DNA of 64,000 nt from Rhea pennata. Lineage: Eukaryota > Chordata > Aves > Rheiformes > Rheidae. Shown here one piece after another: positions 13,455-27,047 of this stretch. The notes below the pieces were generated by a model, which saw only the letters and a program-made list of their open reading frames with translations, made no database searches and was not told where the DNA came from. The stretch is taken from NCBI RefSeq assembly GCF_028389875.1, contig NC_084672.1, positions 7,304,458-7,368,457 of the forward strand. The letters run 5' to 3'. Position numbers and translations under genes: made by a program. Numbering within the stretch: the first letter of the stretch is position 1; the number at the start of each line of letters is the position of its first letter.

Positions 13455-13542
13455 TTCTCTGGTCTCACCTAATCTGAGCAAGTCAGTCAATCTCCCTGCA
13501 TCTCAGTTTCTCTGTCTGTAAAATAGACAATAATGTGTGCAC
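13455..13542 (+). mobile_element. MIR-like SINE fragment
   Basis: The stretch contains GAGCAAGTCAGTCAATCTCC, then ATCTCAGTTTCTCTGTCTGT, AAAATAGACAATAAT. This is a good match in order and spacing to the MIR core ending in the 'CATCTGTAAAATGGGGATAAT' region. Confidence 0.6.
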
Positions 13543-14124
13543 CACCCGGTGTGGCTTAATCGACACACTGGCATCTCTCTGGCTGAGAGGGCTGCAGAAG
13601 TACGATATGTTTTTATCCGAGGCAACGTAAAATGCCATTGTCTGACCAGCGGTCATAATACCTGAGCAAAGGTGAGCAGCCTGCTCCCACCGCAGAGACT
13701 CGGTGGGTCAGCTCTGAGGACCTCCAGCGCACCACAACTTTGAGCCAAGAGAGACCTTGCTAAAAATAACAATACTGACACTGTTGCTCAGGATGTCTCA
13801 GTTCATTTTTTTTAAAAAGCACTTATTTCACTGACATTTCCTTTAAAAAATTGAGAAAGAGAGATAGAAAGGCAGAAAGAAATCGTTCAATTAGAGATGA
13901 AAATGATGACCGCATTAGGAGCCGAACGGCCTGCCTGCACGGTGCTTACGGCAGAATCGGCAGGAGGAAGGCAGTGGGCTGATGGTGAGCTGTGAACATC
14001 TCACATCGAGAGCAAGAGCCCGTTGCACTAACTGCATGCCAGGCACCTGCAGAGTAAGAGTCTCTGTTCCAAATGACTCCTGGTCTAAAGCAAGATGGGA
14101 AAAGTCAAGAAGGAAAATAGTCCC

Positions 14125-14190
14125 ACGGAGGTGACTCAGCTTGCCCAAGGCAGTGCAAAGGTCGGCAGAGCATCCGGATCGCCCGGGATG
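14125..14190 (-). mobile_element. MIR-like SINE fragment, reverse orientation
   Basis: GAGGTGACTCAGCTTGCCCA, then AGG, and a GGCAGAGCATCCGGATCGC stretch, parallel the reverse MIR core (GTGACTTGCCCAAGGTCACA ... GGCAGAGCTGGGATTCG). A forward-type TGTGCCTCAGTTTCCTACCC lies 80 bases further on (14270-14290) and may be part of a second element. Confidence 0.35.
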
Positions 14191-16913
14191 ACAGCCAGTC
14201 CTCCAGATCACAACCCCCCTACACACCTAGCTCATCCACCGACTGTCTCTGCGGCCTGGGGTGCACCAGCCTGTGCCTCAGTTTCCTACCCTAAATGAAG
14301 TGTAACTACCATCCTCTAGGGAAAGACAGGTATGGCAGTGAGATGGATACGCTTTTCGTTGTATTTTGTATCTAGAAAGTTTTAAGTCTTTTGACTGGGT
14401 TGTGATACAATATTTTTACAAAGTACATCACATTATTCACCACAACTTAATTGCAGCACTACAAAATACTACTCTGAGTCTTTCCTGCAGTGTCTGATTA
14501 GATTTCAGGATGAAAATTAACCAATTAAATAACTTTTCTACAAAGAAAATTGCTATGTAGATGTCATATCTTTTCAGGAGGAGATGGCCATTAGTGCTAA
14601 TTGTGATGGTGGCTTTCTAATGGAGACACTGGTCTGCTTGGGATTGGACAGATGAGCCTAATCCTATTTCACTCACACTACTGAACAGATAGTAGATGTT
14701 AATTACTTTAGTCACTAATTCCCTAGGACACATTGTAACACATGATCCAGAGGTGAAAAGTTTTGTAACCCATTTATCATGTCCCCTACATCAAATAATG
14801 ACTCCAAAAATAAACTAGATGTTTGAAGAGGATTGAATTAATAGTCATTTCTATGTGCTTTGTGACATCTCTTTTTTCCAGACATGCTCTCTAGCACTTA
14901 GTCAATCACTGCAGAAAATGTATTGTGTTAAAGCTGGTAAAGCTATTTATTGGGTACATTTCATACAAAAAAAGTGCTTTTTTGGCATTGGTCCCTGTTA
15001 AGTCTTTGATTTTTAAGGAGGCACTAAGTGACTGACCTGAGGAGAGTAAGAAAGTTGGAAAAATGTAATTGGAGTAAATGAACTTCCCAAGACACAAAGT
15101 GGACTGTAAAAAGAACCACCCTGGATTTTAGGGAATCTCTACCCTGCAGAGGGGTAGCCAACAGTGCATACACGGAGCGAGATGTGGGATCCAGGGATGA
15201 CTGGAGCTCTTCTGTGAAAAAACCGTCGTGCTTTCAGTGAAACACGTCCTTCTACACAACATACTGTCTGTCTTCCCAAAATTTCAGTTTTTCATTGGAA
15301 AGATATAGATTGTCTATGGAAGCCAATTTCTTCCCTTAATTTGTGGGTTGGGACCGAAAACATTGGCTCATTATCAAACAATAATAATAAAAAAAAATCC
15401 AAAATTCCCACCTGCCCTCATTTTCTCAACCAGCTTCCATTAACCTGTGATCATCCATCTTAAAGTATGATTTGAAGAGTTTTTTTAATAGAAACAAGAT
15501 GTGTATAATATGACCTAGAATGGACATCTGAAATTCAGGTACTGACACGTTTGAATGGATCTGATCCCAAAGAGTATTTTTTATGACAGGCAGATAAACA
15601 AAAGGGAAAAATCATAGAGGATTCAAATGTCTTAAAAAACACAAGAATCAACCTGAAAGTTCACAGGATGCTGAAGCAGATGGCTTTCTGAGAGTTAATC
15701 TATTTTCTGAATTTAGGGTTGTGGAAGGCACATAAACATTTCCTAAGGAGAAGAAAACTCCTCGTCTTTCGATAAAAGGCACCTACTCTCCATGCAGCCA
15801 GTACTTGAACATAGAAGAAAAGAGAGAAAACTGGGGGAGGAAAAAAAAGAAAAAAAATCAAGTTTCATTTTTCAAGCCTTTGTTAGGAAAAGGATGCGGA
15901 GAAGGTGAAGACTTCTAACTATCATCTGAGAAGCATTCACAGATACTAGCTTTGGGGAAGCCTACGGCAGGTTAAGCGCGCACATCAGCAAGTGCACACA
16001 AATGAGGAGGTATCCGCTCAAAGAAAAACAATGCATAAAACATAGACACTGTTCATGCAAATACATGATGATGACATTGCCAGGCACTGATTAAGAAATA
16101 AATCCGATTTGCTTCGGGCCCTCTTTTATCAGCAATATGCTGTTTTTAAGGTACTAGTAGATGTCCTTGGCTCATGCCTCCTTTATCCATCTCCTAAACT
16201 GTCCCCTGAGGTTAGGTCCACAATACTTTGGAGATTAGCAGATGAGGGAAAGCTTCTAGTCAGAGGGTATCCTGCAGGTGAGACTCCAGAGGTGGCTGAT
16301 GAACAGATCAGGGTGGCTTTGTGCTTACCACAGGTGACAAAAAAAAACTTTTTATGTATCTTGTAAGCTGCATTGATCTTGCTCCTAAGGACGCTCTGAT
16401 ATGCATAAATCTCTCCAGCCTAGCCACATGAAGGAGGATCTAGTCATGCAGCAGAAGGAAATAATACTGAAATAACTTTTAGAATAGGCTGACTGGAAGA
16501 TCGTTTCTTGCTATGCTTGCAAATGATTATAGCTTTCCAGTCATCACTGCAGGGGCAGAGATATTTGGAAAAGGCAGGAACACATTGCCAGTGTCAGCTG
16601 ATGTGATCCTGGAAACCAAAGATACAAGGTCCTCCTCTGACAGTGTTCACTGCTAGAAAGATTCTCTGACAAACAGTGACCACTAATACATCCTGCAAGT
16701 GCCTAGTCTAAGCTCATCTCCTCTTGGCATTCGTGATCTGCTGAGACTTGTTCCTAGCACAGCAAATTGGCAACAGATCACATTAGCAGATGGCCTTGAG
16801 TATATGCATGCCAAGGCTCATTATGTGCCCCTTTTTTAAGAGCCACATGTGGACTCTGTCCAAGTATGTGGCTTCACCTTTCACCTCTCACTTCTGGGAT
16901 CATGGTGGCACAC

Positions 16914-16932
16914 TTTTTTTTTTTTTTTTTTT
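16914..16932. repeat. T19 homopolymer
   Basis: A run of 19 T in intergenic sequence. Confidence 0.96.
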
Positions 16933-17770
16933 AATACAAGGAAAGAGCTATCTCCATTTGCAATGCACTCTGAAGTTCTCTCTCACACTCAGAAGGACCA
17001 GAGCATTTGTTTAGTTTGAATAAACAGCTGTGCATTCATTTTGGATAGCTCGGAGTAGGCTGCTGGCAGCCTATAGAAAATGAAGCTACGAGGATCTGTC
17101 CATTTCTCAGTAGACTCTCAGTCTCAGCAGATTTTTCCCAGAGTCAGTTGATATTCTTGTGGCAGCTACAGCACAGAGCAGGGCATGGAGTATGAATTTT
17201 CTGGCAACCTGTATGAGGCTGCAGACAAAGCACATAGAAAGGGATGAACAGGTCTTCTGCATATACTGCTCAGAGTGTATTAATCATGCTTTCTCTACGG
17301 CCAAATCTGCGTAGCAGTATAACGCACCTGTTACAAGTTGCAGCTAAGGGACTTAGGCACTTAGCATCTACCGATTGGAAGGGACACTGCTTTTGATACT
17401 TTTAGCTTAATTTGCATAACCTCAAGTCTGTTATTTACCTGATGGAGAAAGACTTGCTCCTGTGTCTTTTTGAAGATCACTGTGACTCTGCCACCACTGC
17501 ACCTCCCCAATTCCATCAACCTCAAATTATTTCCTGGAAGAAATATGTCATGTACTGATCTGTCAGTCACTTCTACAGGGATACTGAATCTACTAAAAAG
17601 AAAAACCTGATTTTAAATGACATATTATACTAAATTGTCTTATTACCTGCAAAGTGAGATGAAATGCATTCTCTCTATTATTTTTTTTTTTACCCTATGT
17701 CTCAGTATTATTCTTCATTTATGGGAACGGTGTTTAGCCTGGAAGATTATAGACCTAGTTATAACCAAAG

Positions 17771-17791
17771 AAAGAGAGAGAGAGAGAGAGA
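17771..17791. repeat. (AG)n microsatellite
   Basis: About ten AG units following AACCAAAGAA. Confidence 0.93.
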
Positions 17792-19269
17792 TTTACTCCA
17801 ATCATGTCAAAGGGACCTCAGTGAATATTAACTGATAAAGTATACACAGATCACAGCACACCCTCATTGCTCGCTTGTGAATTTATCCAGCCTGATAAAT
17901 GGGAGCAGTTTATAGAGCAGGCAGAAATTGATACGGGAGAGGATTCTATCTAGGATGAGCTGTATAAATTACTGGATGCTTATCTGTGAGTAATTCCCTT
18001 GCATATGCTAACTGTCCGCACACTTGCAGCCTATGGCAAAGACATAAGATAACCTTCGATTCACAATTGCCAGGGGCAGCCTTCACGCTAAATAAATAGT
18101 TTATCTCTTTTGCACTCAATTGATATATCTGTTTGCAAGCATCAGAAGTACTGGTCTAGAAATGGATACCTAAGCTATAATTTTTTTAAAGCTGTCCTCT
18201 TTTTGTGCCTGCAATTTGTTGCTGCACTTTATGTAGTTTAGCGGCCTGCTACTCCTGCCTTGTCTATTTTATCCATCAAGTTTCTAAAGTGCCTATCGAG
18301 GTGCCTGTCAGGTGGATGGGACATGATTTTTTAGCTTGTTCTTTCTTTTTGTATGTGTTCTATTGAGGGCACAAATTATCACAAGTATGATCATATATTT
18401 GCCTTTTTTGGACAACTTTGCCCACAGTTCTTTGCTGCTATAGACCTATGTGCTTCTCTGAACAGGAAATATTCTTCTGTTGAGCTCTGCAGGCTTGAGA
18501 TGAGAATTCAGCTGAGCAAAAAATGAGGACAGGATGCAGGCAGGATGAAAATCAAGCACTCAGCATGTGAAGAAAGGAGCATTTCCCAGTGCTCAGACAG
18601 GTGAATGACAAATGTCCTTCTCTTTTGATATTACCCTCCCAGCTTAATACAGACATTGCAAAATGTTTGCTTGGCATAAGCAAGGCTTATAGCTCTACTT
18701 TCTAGGAAAAAAAAGTCACTATCTTTGCACGGAAGTCAAAGCACCTTTTTCCAAAAGAACTGCACTGACACTCAAAGCCCACCTCACAGGCCAGTGCCAA
18801 CTAAATGTAAATGAACCAGGAGAAAAGTCAGCACACAAAGAGAAAACTTCAGGTTACCTAAAGGCTCTAAGCAACTTACAGCAGCAGGTAAAAATCGGGA
18901 GGTCCGAACCTGTTACTCCTCCCAGTAAGTCAGAGATGTCCATCCCTCCGTGACCAAGCTCCTGAGCTACCAAAATCTTTAGCCTTGCATCAGTGAACGT
19001 GACCGAAAGACCCGGCTGAAAGTTGAGGTGTCTGGAGGGCTGATCAACACGAAGACCCTTGACCCTGCCTTGAGGGACACCAGCTCTGCTGGAGAGGTGG
19101 GCCGATGGCAGTCTGAGCAATCATCTCTGATGGAAAGCTTCAGCTTCATCCAAAATGCCGCACCATCCAGCTACGCTAGAGCAAGCAGAATGAGAGGGTC
19201 TGCATTGCCCCCACCCCGCTCACCTCTAAAGTAATAAATAAGCTGGAAATTGCTATTAAACTCTCAGCT

Positions 19270-19890
19270 CAAGACACTATTCACCCACCCACAAGTTCTT
19301 CATTCTAGGTTTTGCTGCCGGTGAGGAGCCCCTCTCCCAAGGAAGACCGGGAAGGGCTAAGCACAAGCTCCAGCCAGGATGAGCAGACCAGAAACGCCAA
19401 CAGCCCAGACAGCTGGCGTCTGAGACCCAGCACGGAGGAAAGGCACGAAGCCAAAGCAGGGGTAAAATCCGCTCGCTGCCGCAGGATTCCCTCAGCTGGC
19501 ACGAGCTGCTCAGCCTCACGTCACCCAGGCTGCTCAAGCCTCCCCTCCAAGCCCAGTCCCGCAGGCAGCTGGGCTCTGCTGCTGGTCACAGCGCCAAGGG
19601 CTCCTCCGATTCCCAGTCTTGGATTCTGCAAGCTACGGAGACACGGGAGTTTTGTGCTACGTATATCCGGCCCGTTTGCCCTGTCCTACGGATGATTTTG
19701 CCTCTGGCACAGGATGTGCGGGAGAGCAATCGGGCTGAGCTCTCCAGGCTGGGCAGAATTAGAGGACACCGAGAGTCAGCAAACAGCCGGGGGGTTAAAA
19801 CGTCACAGCCCTCCTTGCCCAGTGTCCAGGGTGTTCCTCGAAAGGAGCTACCCAAGACTCGAGCTCGTCCCTGGCTGTGCTGTTAGCAAA
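19270..19890. other. CpG-richer intergenic segment
   Basis: About thirty CpG dinucleotides in 600 bases, clearly above the flanks, with a GC-rich composition. No recognised coding exon: open frames on both strands reach 127 codons but look like those expected in GC-rich sequence. It could be a small CpG island or an exon of a noncoding RNA. Confidence 0.5.
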
Positions 19891-22483
19891 GGCACAGCTG
19901 AGGGGATTTCCAGCGCTGCTCCAGTCAGTGGTGCTCACCTCTCTCCTTGTGCCTCTTGCATGCCAGTCCCTGCTCTGAACACAGTCCACACCACTATCAT
20001 TTTCCACAAGAAGCTGACTGTAGTCATTGACTATAAAAGTCTTTGCATCAGTCTCTTTAGCCGAAACCTGGGAGTTGGCAGCTCTTTATTGAGCTAGCTG
20101 GGGATGAGGCTCCTCTCCAGCTCTTGAGTCAGCAGCAAGCTACTGTCTGCTGCTGTTCATGGTGAACATCATCTCTTACCACTGCTACATGCCTGTAATT
20201 TGGGTCAGACTTTTTCTCTGTGCATTCAACAACAACTTGCACAGATTTCTTCAGACCTAGGTGTCTAACCAGTGTCCTATGTGGAAGGAAACTGGGGACA
20301 ACAGTGTCACTATTCTTATCTCTGTCTTGGTGGAAATGCATACATCTCCACCGAGATCAAATGTCTCAAAACAGTGAGAACCTAGATGGTATTTCACATC
20401 CTCATGGCCTGTTGCAACAAAGATTCTCCCTACTACCTTCCCTGGAGTGGAGAAGAGTTGCCTTCACTTCTAAATATAGCTTTAATGAGTGTAAGATAAA
20501 TAAGATAGCAGGGAAACTTAATCCAGTTAGGAAGGATAGCAGAAGGCATGAGATACTTGCGTAGAGATGGATCCTGATACCATCGGCTGAATCCACAGGA
20601 GCACTGAAAGGCTCAAGTCTACTGAAACTCCAGCAGTTTTGTGGATCTGCAGCAGGGCAAGAATTAGGCAAGTAGTTCCTGCTGCCAGTGATGACAGCAG
20701 AGTTGGATTTGGCTTTGGGGAAACATATATACATCCTGACTTTGTTGCTTGGATGCAGCTGAATATACTGTTTAAGAAGAAAGAAATAGCACAAACTGGA
20801 ATGTATGTGCAAAATCACTCAGTTGCCATGACTTTCCAAAGGACTTCACTCCTGCCATATACCTGCTGGGTGTTCCTGGTATCATCTGTGCTCTTCAGTT
20901 TGACAGTGCCTAAACCTCCTCCTTTTCCTCCAGTCCTGGAGCACTATGGAGCTCTGCCTGTTCATCTGAGTTTGCAACAGACTCCATTTATTTAGATTCA
21001 GGATCCCAAAACAGTGCTCAGTGCACCTGAGTCTTGGTCCAAACCTGATTCTCCGAGTTTCTACTGAAGCTCTTAAGCCTTGACTTGTGCTATGCATGCA
21101 AATAGTGCACCATATCTGACTCTTGCGGTGAGGTTTGGGCATTTACATAATACATTCTGTCCAAGGATCCCAAATACTCAACAAACCTTACAAATCCATA
21201 TCTCTTAGCCCATTTCTTTATAGTAGCTCCAAGGACAAAAAGTCAGCAACATTTCAAACAAAGCAGGGTAATGCTGCCTAAAAGTACAAAGAAGAACATA
21301 TGCAGAGATAAATTATTCAGATGCCACTGTAGGGCAGTTTAAGCCAGGACTCCAGAAGGAGCACCTTGCTCTTGTCAAAAGTGCCTGAGGACGGCTCATG
21401 ATCGTAAATGATCAAAGCCTTTCCTTTAGTCTCATATGAAAGCTGAAACTATCTTCTTATACCACGTATTCCCCTACTTCTGTGCTGATACAGCCAGTTT
21501 CTGCAGAGACCCGGGGCTTCCCCATAGGTCTCTTGACCAAACATATACATAAAGGACTCACAGATTGAATTTCAAAAGGAGTTCATGTACCCACAGCCTC
21601 CAGTGAAGTCACCTGAGGAGGCTGCAACACTCAGAACCCTATCCTAATTACATCAGTAGTCTTGTCACCTCCAGGGAGGGCTTATATATTCTCTAGCTTT
21701 TAAAAGAATTCTACATTAAAAACATATCTAATAAGCTGGAGCCTCAAATATCTGATCTGATCTGAAGCCTCCTTGAATACAGAAGGAAATTTAAAGACAA
21801 TCAACTCCTTTTCTCCCTGCAATTTGGAGCAAGGAGAGCTGAAAAAAAAATCACTTCACACATTTGTAAAAATTCAATGACATTTTTCATCCAAAAAGAT
21901 CTTAGTAGCAAATTAATCAATTTTTTTTAAGACACAGAGGGCATTAACAATGTGCTAGGTCAGTTCTCACTTGGGTTTCAACTTTTTCAAGGTCGTGACC
22001 ACACATGCACAGAGGAAAAACTGTTGCTTTTAATTTCTCACTAATTTTTATGAGCTTATTTTTAGTGGATGAAGGATGTGTAAATTATATACATGTATAT
22101 TTCAGGGAGCTGAGTGAAAAAAGTAAGCATCCATCAATCATTCAATAAAACATAAAGGGAGCAAATCAGCTATGTATGAGCAAGTCACAGATATGAGCAC
22201 TATGGCCAATTATTCTGCTATATTACGTATTTCAGCAACATAAACATTAACACAAAAGGATGAATTCACATTTCACTGTTCTCACAATTGCCTAACATAG
22301 CACAGATACTACGTGTTCATCTATCATTTTTGTACGGGTCATGAGCTACTTCTGAAGTGAAATAGAGCTGTGATCAGAGTTCACATGTATGAGTGGGCAG
22401 AAAGACAAAAGAGGTCGTATTTGTGGCTTATAGGGTTGGCAGAGAGAGTTTATAGGACAGGTAAATAGTACCAGAGAAAGAAA
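19891..22483. other. Intergenic sequence, no gene seen
   Basis: No repeat family or exon is recognised. The 138-codon minus-strand open frame at 20818-20402 has no domain features. Confidence 0.5.
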
Positions 22484-22625
22484 GCATTATTATTCCCCAT
22501 TTTACAGGTGAGAGTGGAGGCCTTAGGAAACCTGAGCAAGTGGAAGTCTATAAAAGATTAGATAGTGAATCCTGGCTTTTTTTGGAGCATAGAGCTCACA
22601 TGCTGAATCACAAGGCTACACGTCT
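22484..22625 (-). mobile_element. MIR SINE fragment, reverse orientation
   Basis: The plus strand has ATTATTATTCCCCATTTTAC, then AGGTGAGAGTGGAGGC, GAGCAAGTGGAAGTC, a 'GAATCCTGGCTTTTTTTGG' section and a CACAAGGCTACACGTCT end. These follow the reverse complement of MIR through the core and into the 5' half. It is the clearest MIR copy in the window. Confidence 0.6.
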
Positions 22626-25600
22626 TCTCAAGAGCCTCTAAACTTCAGAAATCCAATGAGTACCTAAGCAACTGCAGCCTTGTCTTCTCCACCTCCATGA
22701 AAATGAATGGGATTTTGAGAGGTTCATTGATAACAGGCTCCTCAGAGGTCACTGAGGAACCAGTTCCTCATAAACCTCACAAAACCTCGATGGTGAAATA
22801 TATACAAGCCAAATGAACAAACATAACAGTGAAGTGTTTGTGAAGATTTATATAAATGATGTTTGAGCATTTTCCTCAGTGGTATTTCTGACCTTTGTCA
22901 TGAATGTTCATACAAATTATGTTTTCATTTGTAAGAACAATCGTGGGAAGGGAAATTCTCAGAAATATGCATTGAAGGGAAGCTTCGCTACAGAAGGCTT
23001 ATGCAGCCATGCAAGGATCTCTTTTCTGTGTGTAAATGTTTCAGTCCCACAGGAAAGGAAAAGTAGTAATATGATCTAGGTAATACATTTTGCAAAACAG
23101 AAAATAACAATGAAAGCACGGCAAACAGCCAGATGCAATTGAAATGAGCTTGAGGACTGAGATATATCACGGACTGTGTTTGAATAAGGAACATTGTCGT
23201 AAAAAACAAGGCTGTTCTTTCATGAATAATACAGGACCAAAAGACAGATTTGAATTTGTCATTTAAATTATTTACTCTAACTATGAAATGGCCACCTGTC
23301 TAGGCTTGCAGCAGTGTTTGAACCTAAGCCTTTTAAATCAAAAAACCAGATGATAATATTGCTTACGCTAAAGAGTAAGTTCCTTATCGAAGTGGAGTAG
23401 TAAGCTCTTCTCCTCCTGTTTAGGCCAGAGGCTTGAGCATCAGGTGTAACCTTTTCTGGGCTTTATGCAATAATTCGTATCTCTCTAGGCAAGGCCTCCA
23501 GCCAAGCCCTCCAATAATGTGATGAAGGCCACATTACGGAGCTAGGGAGCACCTTCAGGTTGTTGTGTTATTTGCCATATGCTGTTGGTGAAGCCCTTTG
23601 TCGGTGATGATTACTTTCACGGGGCCCTATCCTGGGACATCAAAAAGACCTCAACATATGTCAAATGGCTGAACTACCAGCAGAATCTTCATGGTTCACC
23701 AAAGGGCAGGAAGCCAGCAGTACAGCCTGTCTGCGGAGAAGACCACCTTCTCTGCGGGCAGGGTTTGGGGTTACTGATGTTATAGCATTAATATAGAAGA
23801 ATTATGAGCTAATCACTAAAGCTATACGTTCAGTTATGACATCTGTCTTTTGCTCCCCTACCTCCCAAGTCTCTTATTTTTTCTGTGGAAAAAAGACATC
23901 TTGATTTGCTGTCAACTTCATATACAGGATATAGACACAGGACAGGTGGCTAGCTGCACAGGACCTGTGTTAGCAAGGCCATTCTTATCTAATGCTGAGG
24001 AGATAACAGATCTTAGAAACACAACACCTTTGTGACCAACTGTAATATCAGTATTTAAATATGGAATAAAATCTGCACTGGAAGAGGTCTAAAAGATGTT
24101 TCTAAGGTTTCTGAATGTATCTTTACATACCTGCCCCAGACTGTTCCATCATCTCATCTCAGTCAGCTCCTTCAGCTGCAGTCAATCTCCAGTCCTGATT
24201 GACCTGAGCCCACCTCCTCAGGATTTCAAAGTATTTTTAAAGCTGTTGCCCTACAGAATCACAAAAAAATCCCTATATTTCTATAATGAACAACAGCTAC
24301 TTTTGAAAGCCACTTGGCATCTTTATTTAAGTAACCTCCTTTGCTCTCCGATTGTCTTGTTTTTCTCAAGGTTGTCATAGAGAGGAAGATATTGATGAGC
24401 TGGTTGTGTTTCAAGGAATATAGATGAGAAAGAAGCATTAAAATGAAGATGAAGTCATTTACTTTGCTCTTGAAAGCATTTATTTTTGACCTATTTCTCT
24501 AGTGTGTACAGCTACAGCATGTAGTTGTTCCTTCATATAAATTCAGACATTGGGAAGAGCATCCCAAAGTAAGGACTGTGCACAGATATAGTTAATACTG
24601 CAGTACCTAGGATCAGTGAAGAATCTGTCACATTCAATGCATCTTCTGTAAGTGGACATGTAGCAGGGGAGTGAATAGGTTGTTTAGTTATACTGAATTT
24701 CTAGAAGGTAAAAACTCATTTTCACTTTTCCAAAGAAAGAGAAGGTCTTAGATATCAGTGCATTAGATCTTAAGAGTGTCCAATCAAAACACAGGTTGTT
24801 ACCTTTTAAGATAAGTGTCTTACTGAAACCAGCAAGGTCCTTAATCTCCTCCTCATATGAGAAAGGTGATGAATGAAAACAGTCAGTAGATTTTTAAATT
24901 GTTTTGTCTAGAAATAGCCCAAGGTTCCCTCACCCCAGCCCACTGCATTCCAGCTTTGCTTACACTTAACTAGAGCACTGGAAAAGAAGAGATAAAGGTG
25001 AGCAATACCAGACCAGGTCCTCATTGAATTTTGATCATCAGAAGGCTTTTTCAACAGATGTCACATCAAGAAGTCCAGCTCAGCACCTATAATGTGGATC
25101 AAGAACTGCCCACAAACTACAGTATTGCTAAAAGGTATGAACACTGTTGGAGACTTTCCTCTGGATTTTTTTCTTACCCTTGCTGAAACACACAACTTTA
25201 TTCCTGACCCACACAACACATCTATCCTTTTCAGGTATCCCTAACAATTATTTTGTTCATATCAGAAGGCAGTATTTGCCAGTGGAATAGTTTTGATTGT
25301 AGCAATACATTAACCAAACATATTAACTAACTGATGTATCCCTTTATTGTCTCAACTTTCCACTATCATTTAGCACTGTGCTTGACATTATTTAATGGTT
25401 TTAATAGATTTATTTTCCCCAAGTTTTTAAAATAGCCTTGCATTTTAATTTGCAGTTTTGTGCAAGGATATGCATGCAGAAATCAAATAAACATGCATTT
25501 TTACAGACATACGCACCTTCTTCGAAATGCAGTCCCCCAAAGGCTGCCAGTTTATTTGTTTCTGAAGCCTCATCCACACGATGACAACATAATCACGGCT

Positions 25601-26739
25601 ATAGTAACATATAGACTGGTAGGAAACTCCAGGGAGGGCAACCACAGAGAAAGGAGAAGAAGAAGGTAAGAAGAAACCATCTCAAATAACATTTGCTGAA
25701 AATATGTTGCTAAATGTTATTGCCCTGAGTCTTGTCTACCAACAATATTCCACAGAGGTATCTCTAGCTTATATCTGTACAAGTGTAACAAGAAACAGAC
25801 CCTGAAAGCCTGTTAAAAACTTTGTTTTTAAACAGAAAGTCTGTTAAAAGTCTGACCTCTGCTGTTAAATGGCGTATAAACTAATGATACTTGATAAACT
25901 CAGCTCACCAGGTCACTTACAACTTGCAACGAAAACAGATAGATGTGATCCAACTGCAAAGAGTTTCCCTCAAACCTCATCCTCAGCTGCAAAGTGCATT
26001 CCTGTGATGAGCAGGCTTTGGTTTGCAGCTCATGAACCTGTTCTGTATTTCCATATACACTTCTGGATTCAGTGACGTGTTTCTATTATTGGCAAATCAA
26101 GCACCTCTTTCTTCAAATGTCATTTCAACAAAGGCTCGGTTGTGTTCTGACTTCCAGCTTCATCCAGAAATCTAGATGTCTTTCATGTTGCTCTGCTTCT
26201 TTCTAGAGGCAGTTAAAAGTTGTGTGGGTGTTTGAAAATACTGGATGAGCATGGATTTCTGGGGGGATTTAGTACATGTTCTGAATGGAACATGTGCTTC
26301 ATATACCCAAGGTAGTCCTGGAAAGAGGTCTTCAAGATTTTGGGTAAATATATTACTCCTAATTATTCTAAGTGGACACTGAGTGCTACTCTTGTTTGTT
26401 TGGATTTCTGTGCCAATGCGCTGATCACATTAGCAGGTCATTCAATTGTCTCAGATTTAAAGCTTTTCCACTGACCAAAGTTAAGCAGTACAGAGACACA
26501 ATTTCCAATGGACATATTCTTTGATCTACTTGTGCAAAGAAAAGGGCAATAAACTCAGCTGGAATCCTTCTAAGTGTGCTGAAGTCATACCCATGCAACA
26601 CTCTTGCTGAAGAGCATTACAGTCTTACTAAGTACAGTTAAACCAGCTAAAACACAAAACAAACAGCTTCTTCCCCATTGCTCTTGCCCTGTAAATCAAA
26701 CCTCAGTTATAGAGGTAATTACATCCATGCAAAAAGAAC
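22626..26739. other. Intergenic sequence, no gene seen
   Basis: AT-rich, apparently unique sequence. No open frame with recognisable features and no interspersed repeat was identified. Confidence 0.5.
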
Positions 26740-27047
26740 GGGGATTCGGGGACTGGAGCGCTGTATGTTCAGAGAGGACTTCTGGAGCTCAGAAATCATC
26801 CACTAGCTGGAGTATACCAACTCCAGTCAACAGCAGAGCGACTGGAGTCCACGGCAGATGAGGACACTTAGCACTTTACAGGAGATGCATAGCTTCTCAA
26901 GGAGTTAGCGGCGTAAGGCATGCAGAAAGAAACAGGAGGCGCAAGGCTCCCTGGCTGAGCTGCTGCGTGCCAGTGCTGGGGCTGTGGTTTCCCTGGACTC
27001 TGCCAGGCGAGCATCGCCCAGGTCTAGCACAGACCAGGGCTTCCACG

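Larger units (their letters stand above)
12940..14290. other. CpG-enriched patches with MIR-like pieces
   Basis: Two CpG-enriched patches (12.94-13.10 and 13.55-14.28 kb) are separated by AT-richer sequence containing a MIR-like SINE. No exon or gene is recognised in this stretch. Confidence 0.4.
14291..19269. other. Intergenic sequence, no gene seen
   Basis: AT-rich sequence with a T19 run and an AG microsatellite. A block at 17.84-18.13 kb has the look of a conserved noncoding element (see findings). No coding exon is recognised. Confidence 0.5.

Noticed and set aside
19312..20097. Two 127-codon plus-strand open frames in the CpG-richer block.
   Set aside because: They are Ser/Pro/Arg-rich, as expected of GC-rich noncoding sequence, and there is no splice or domain support.
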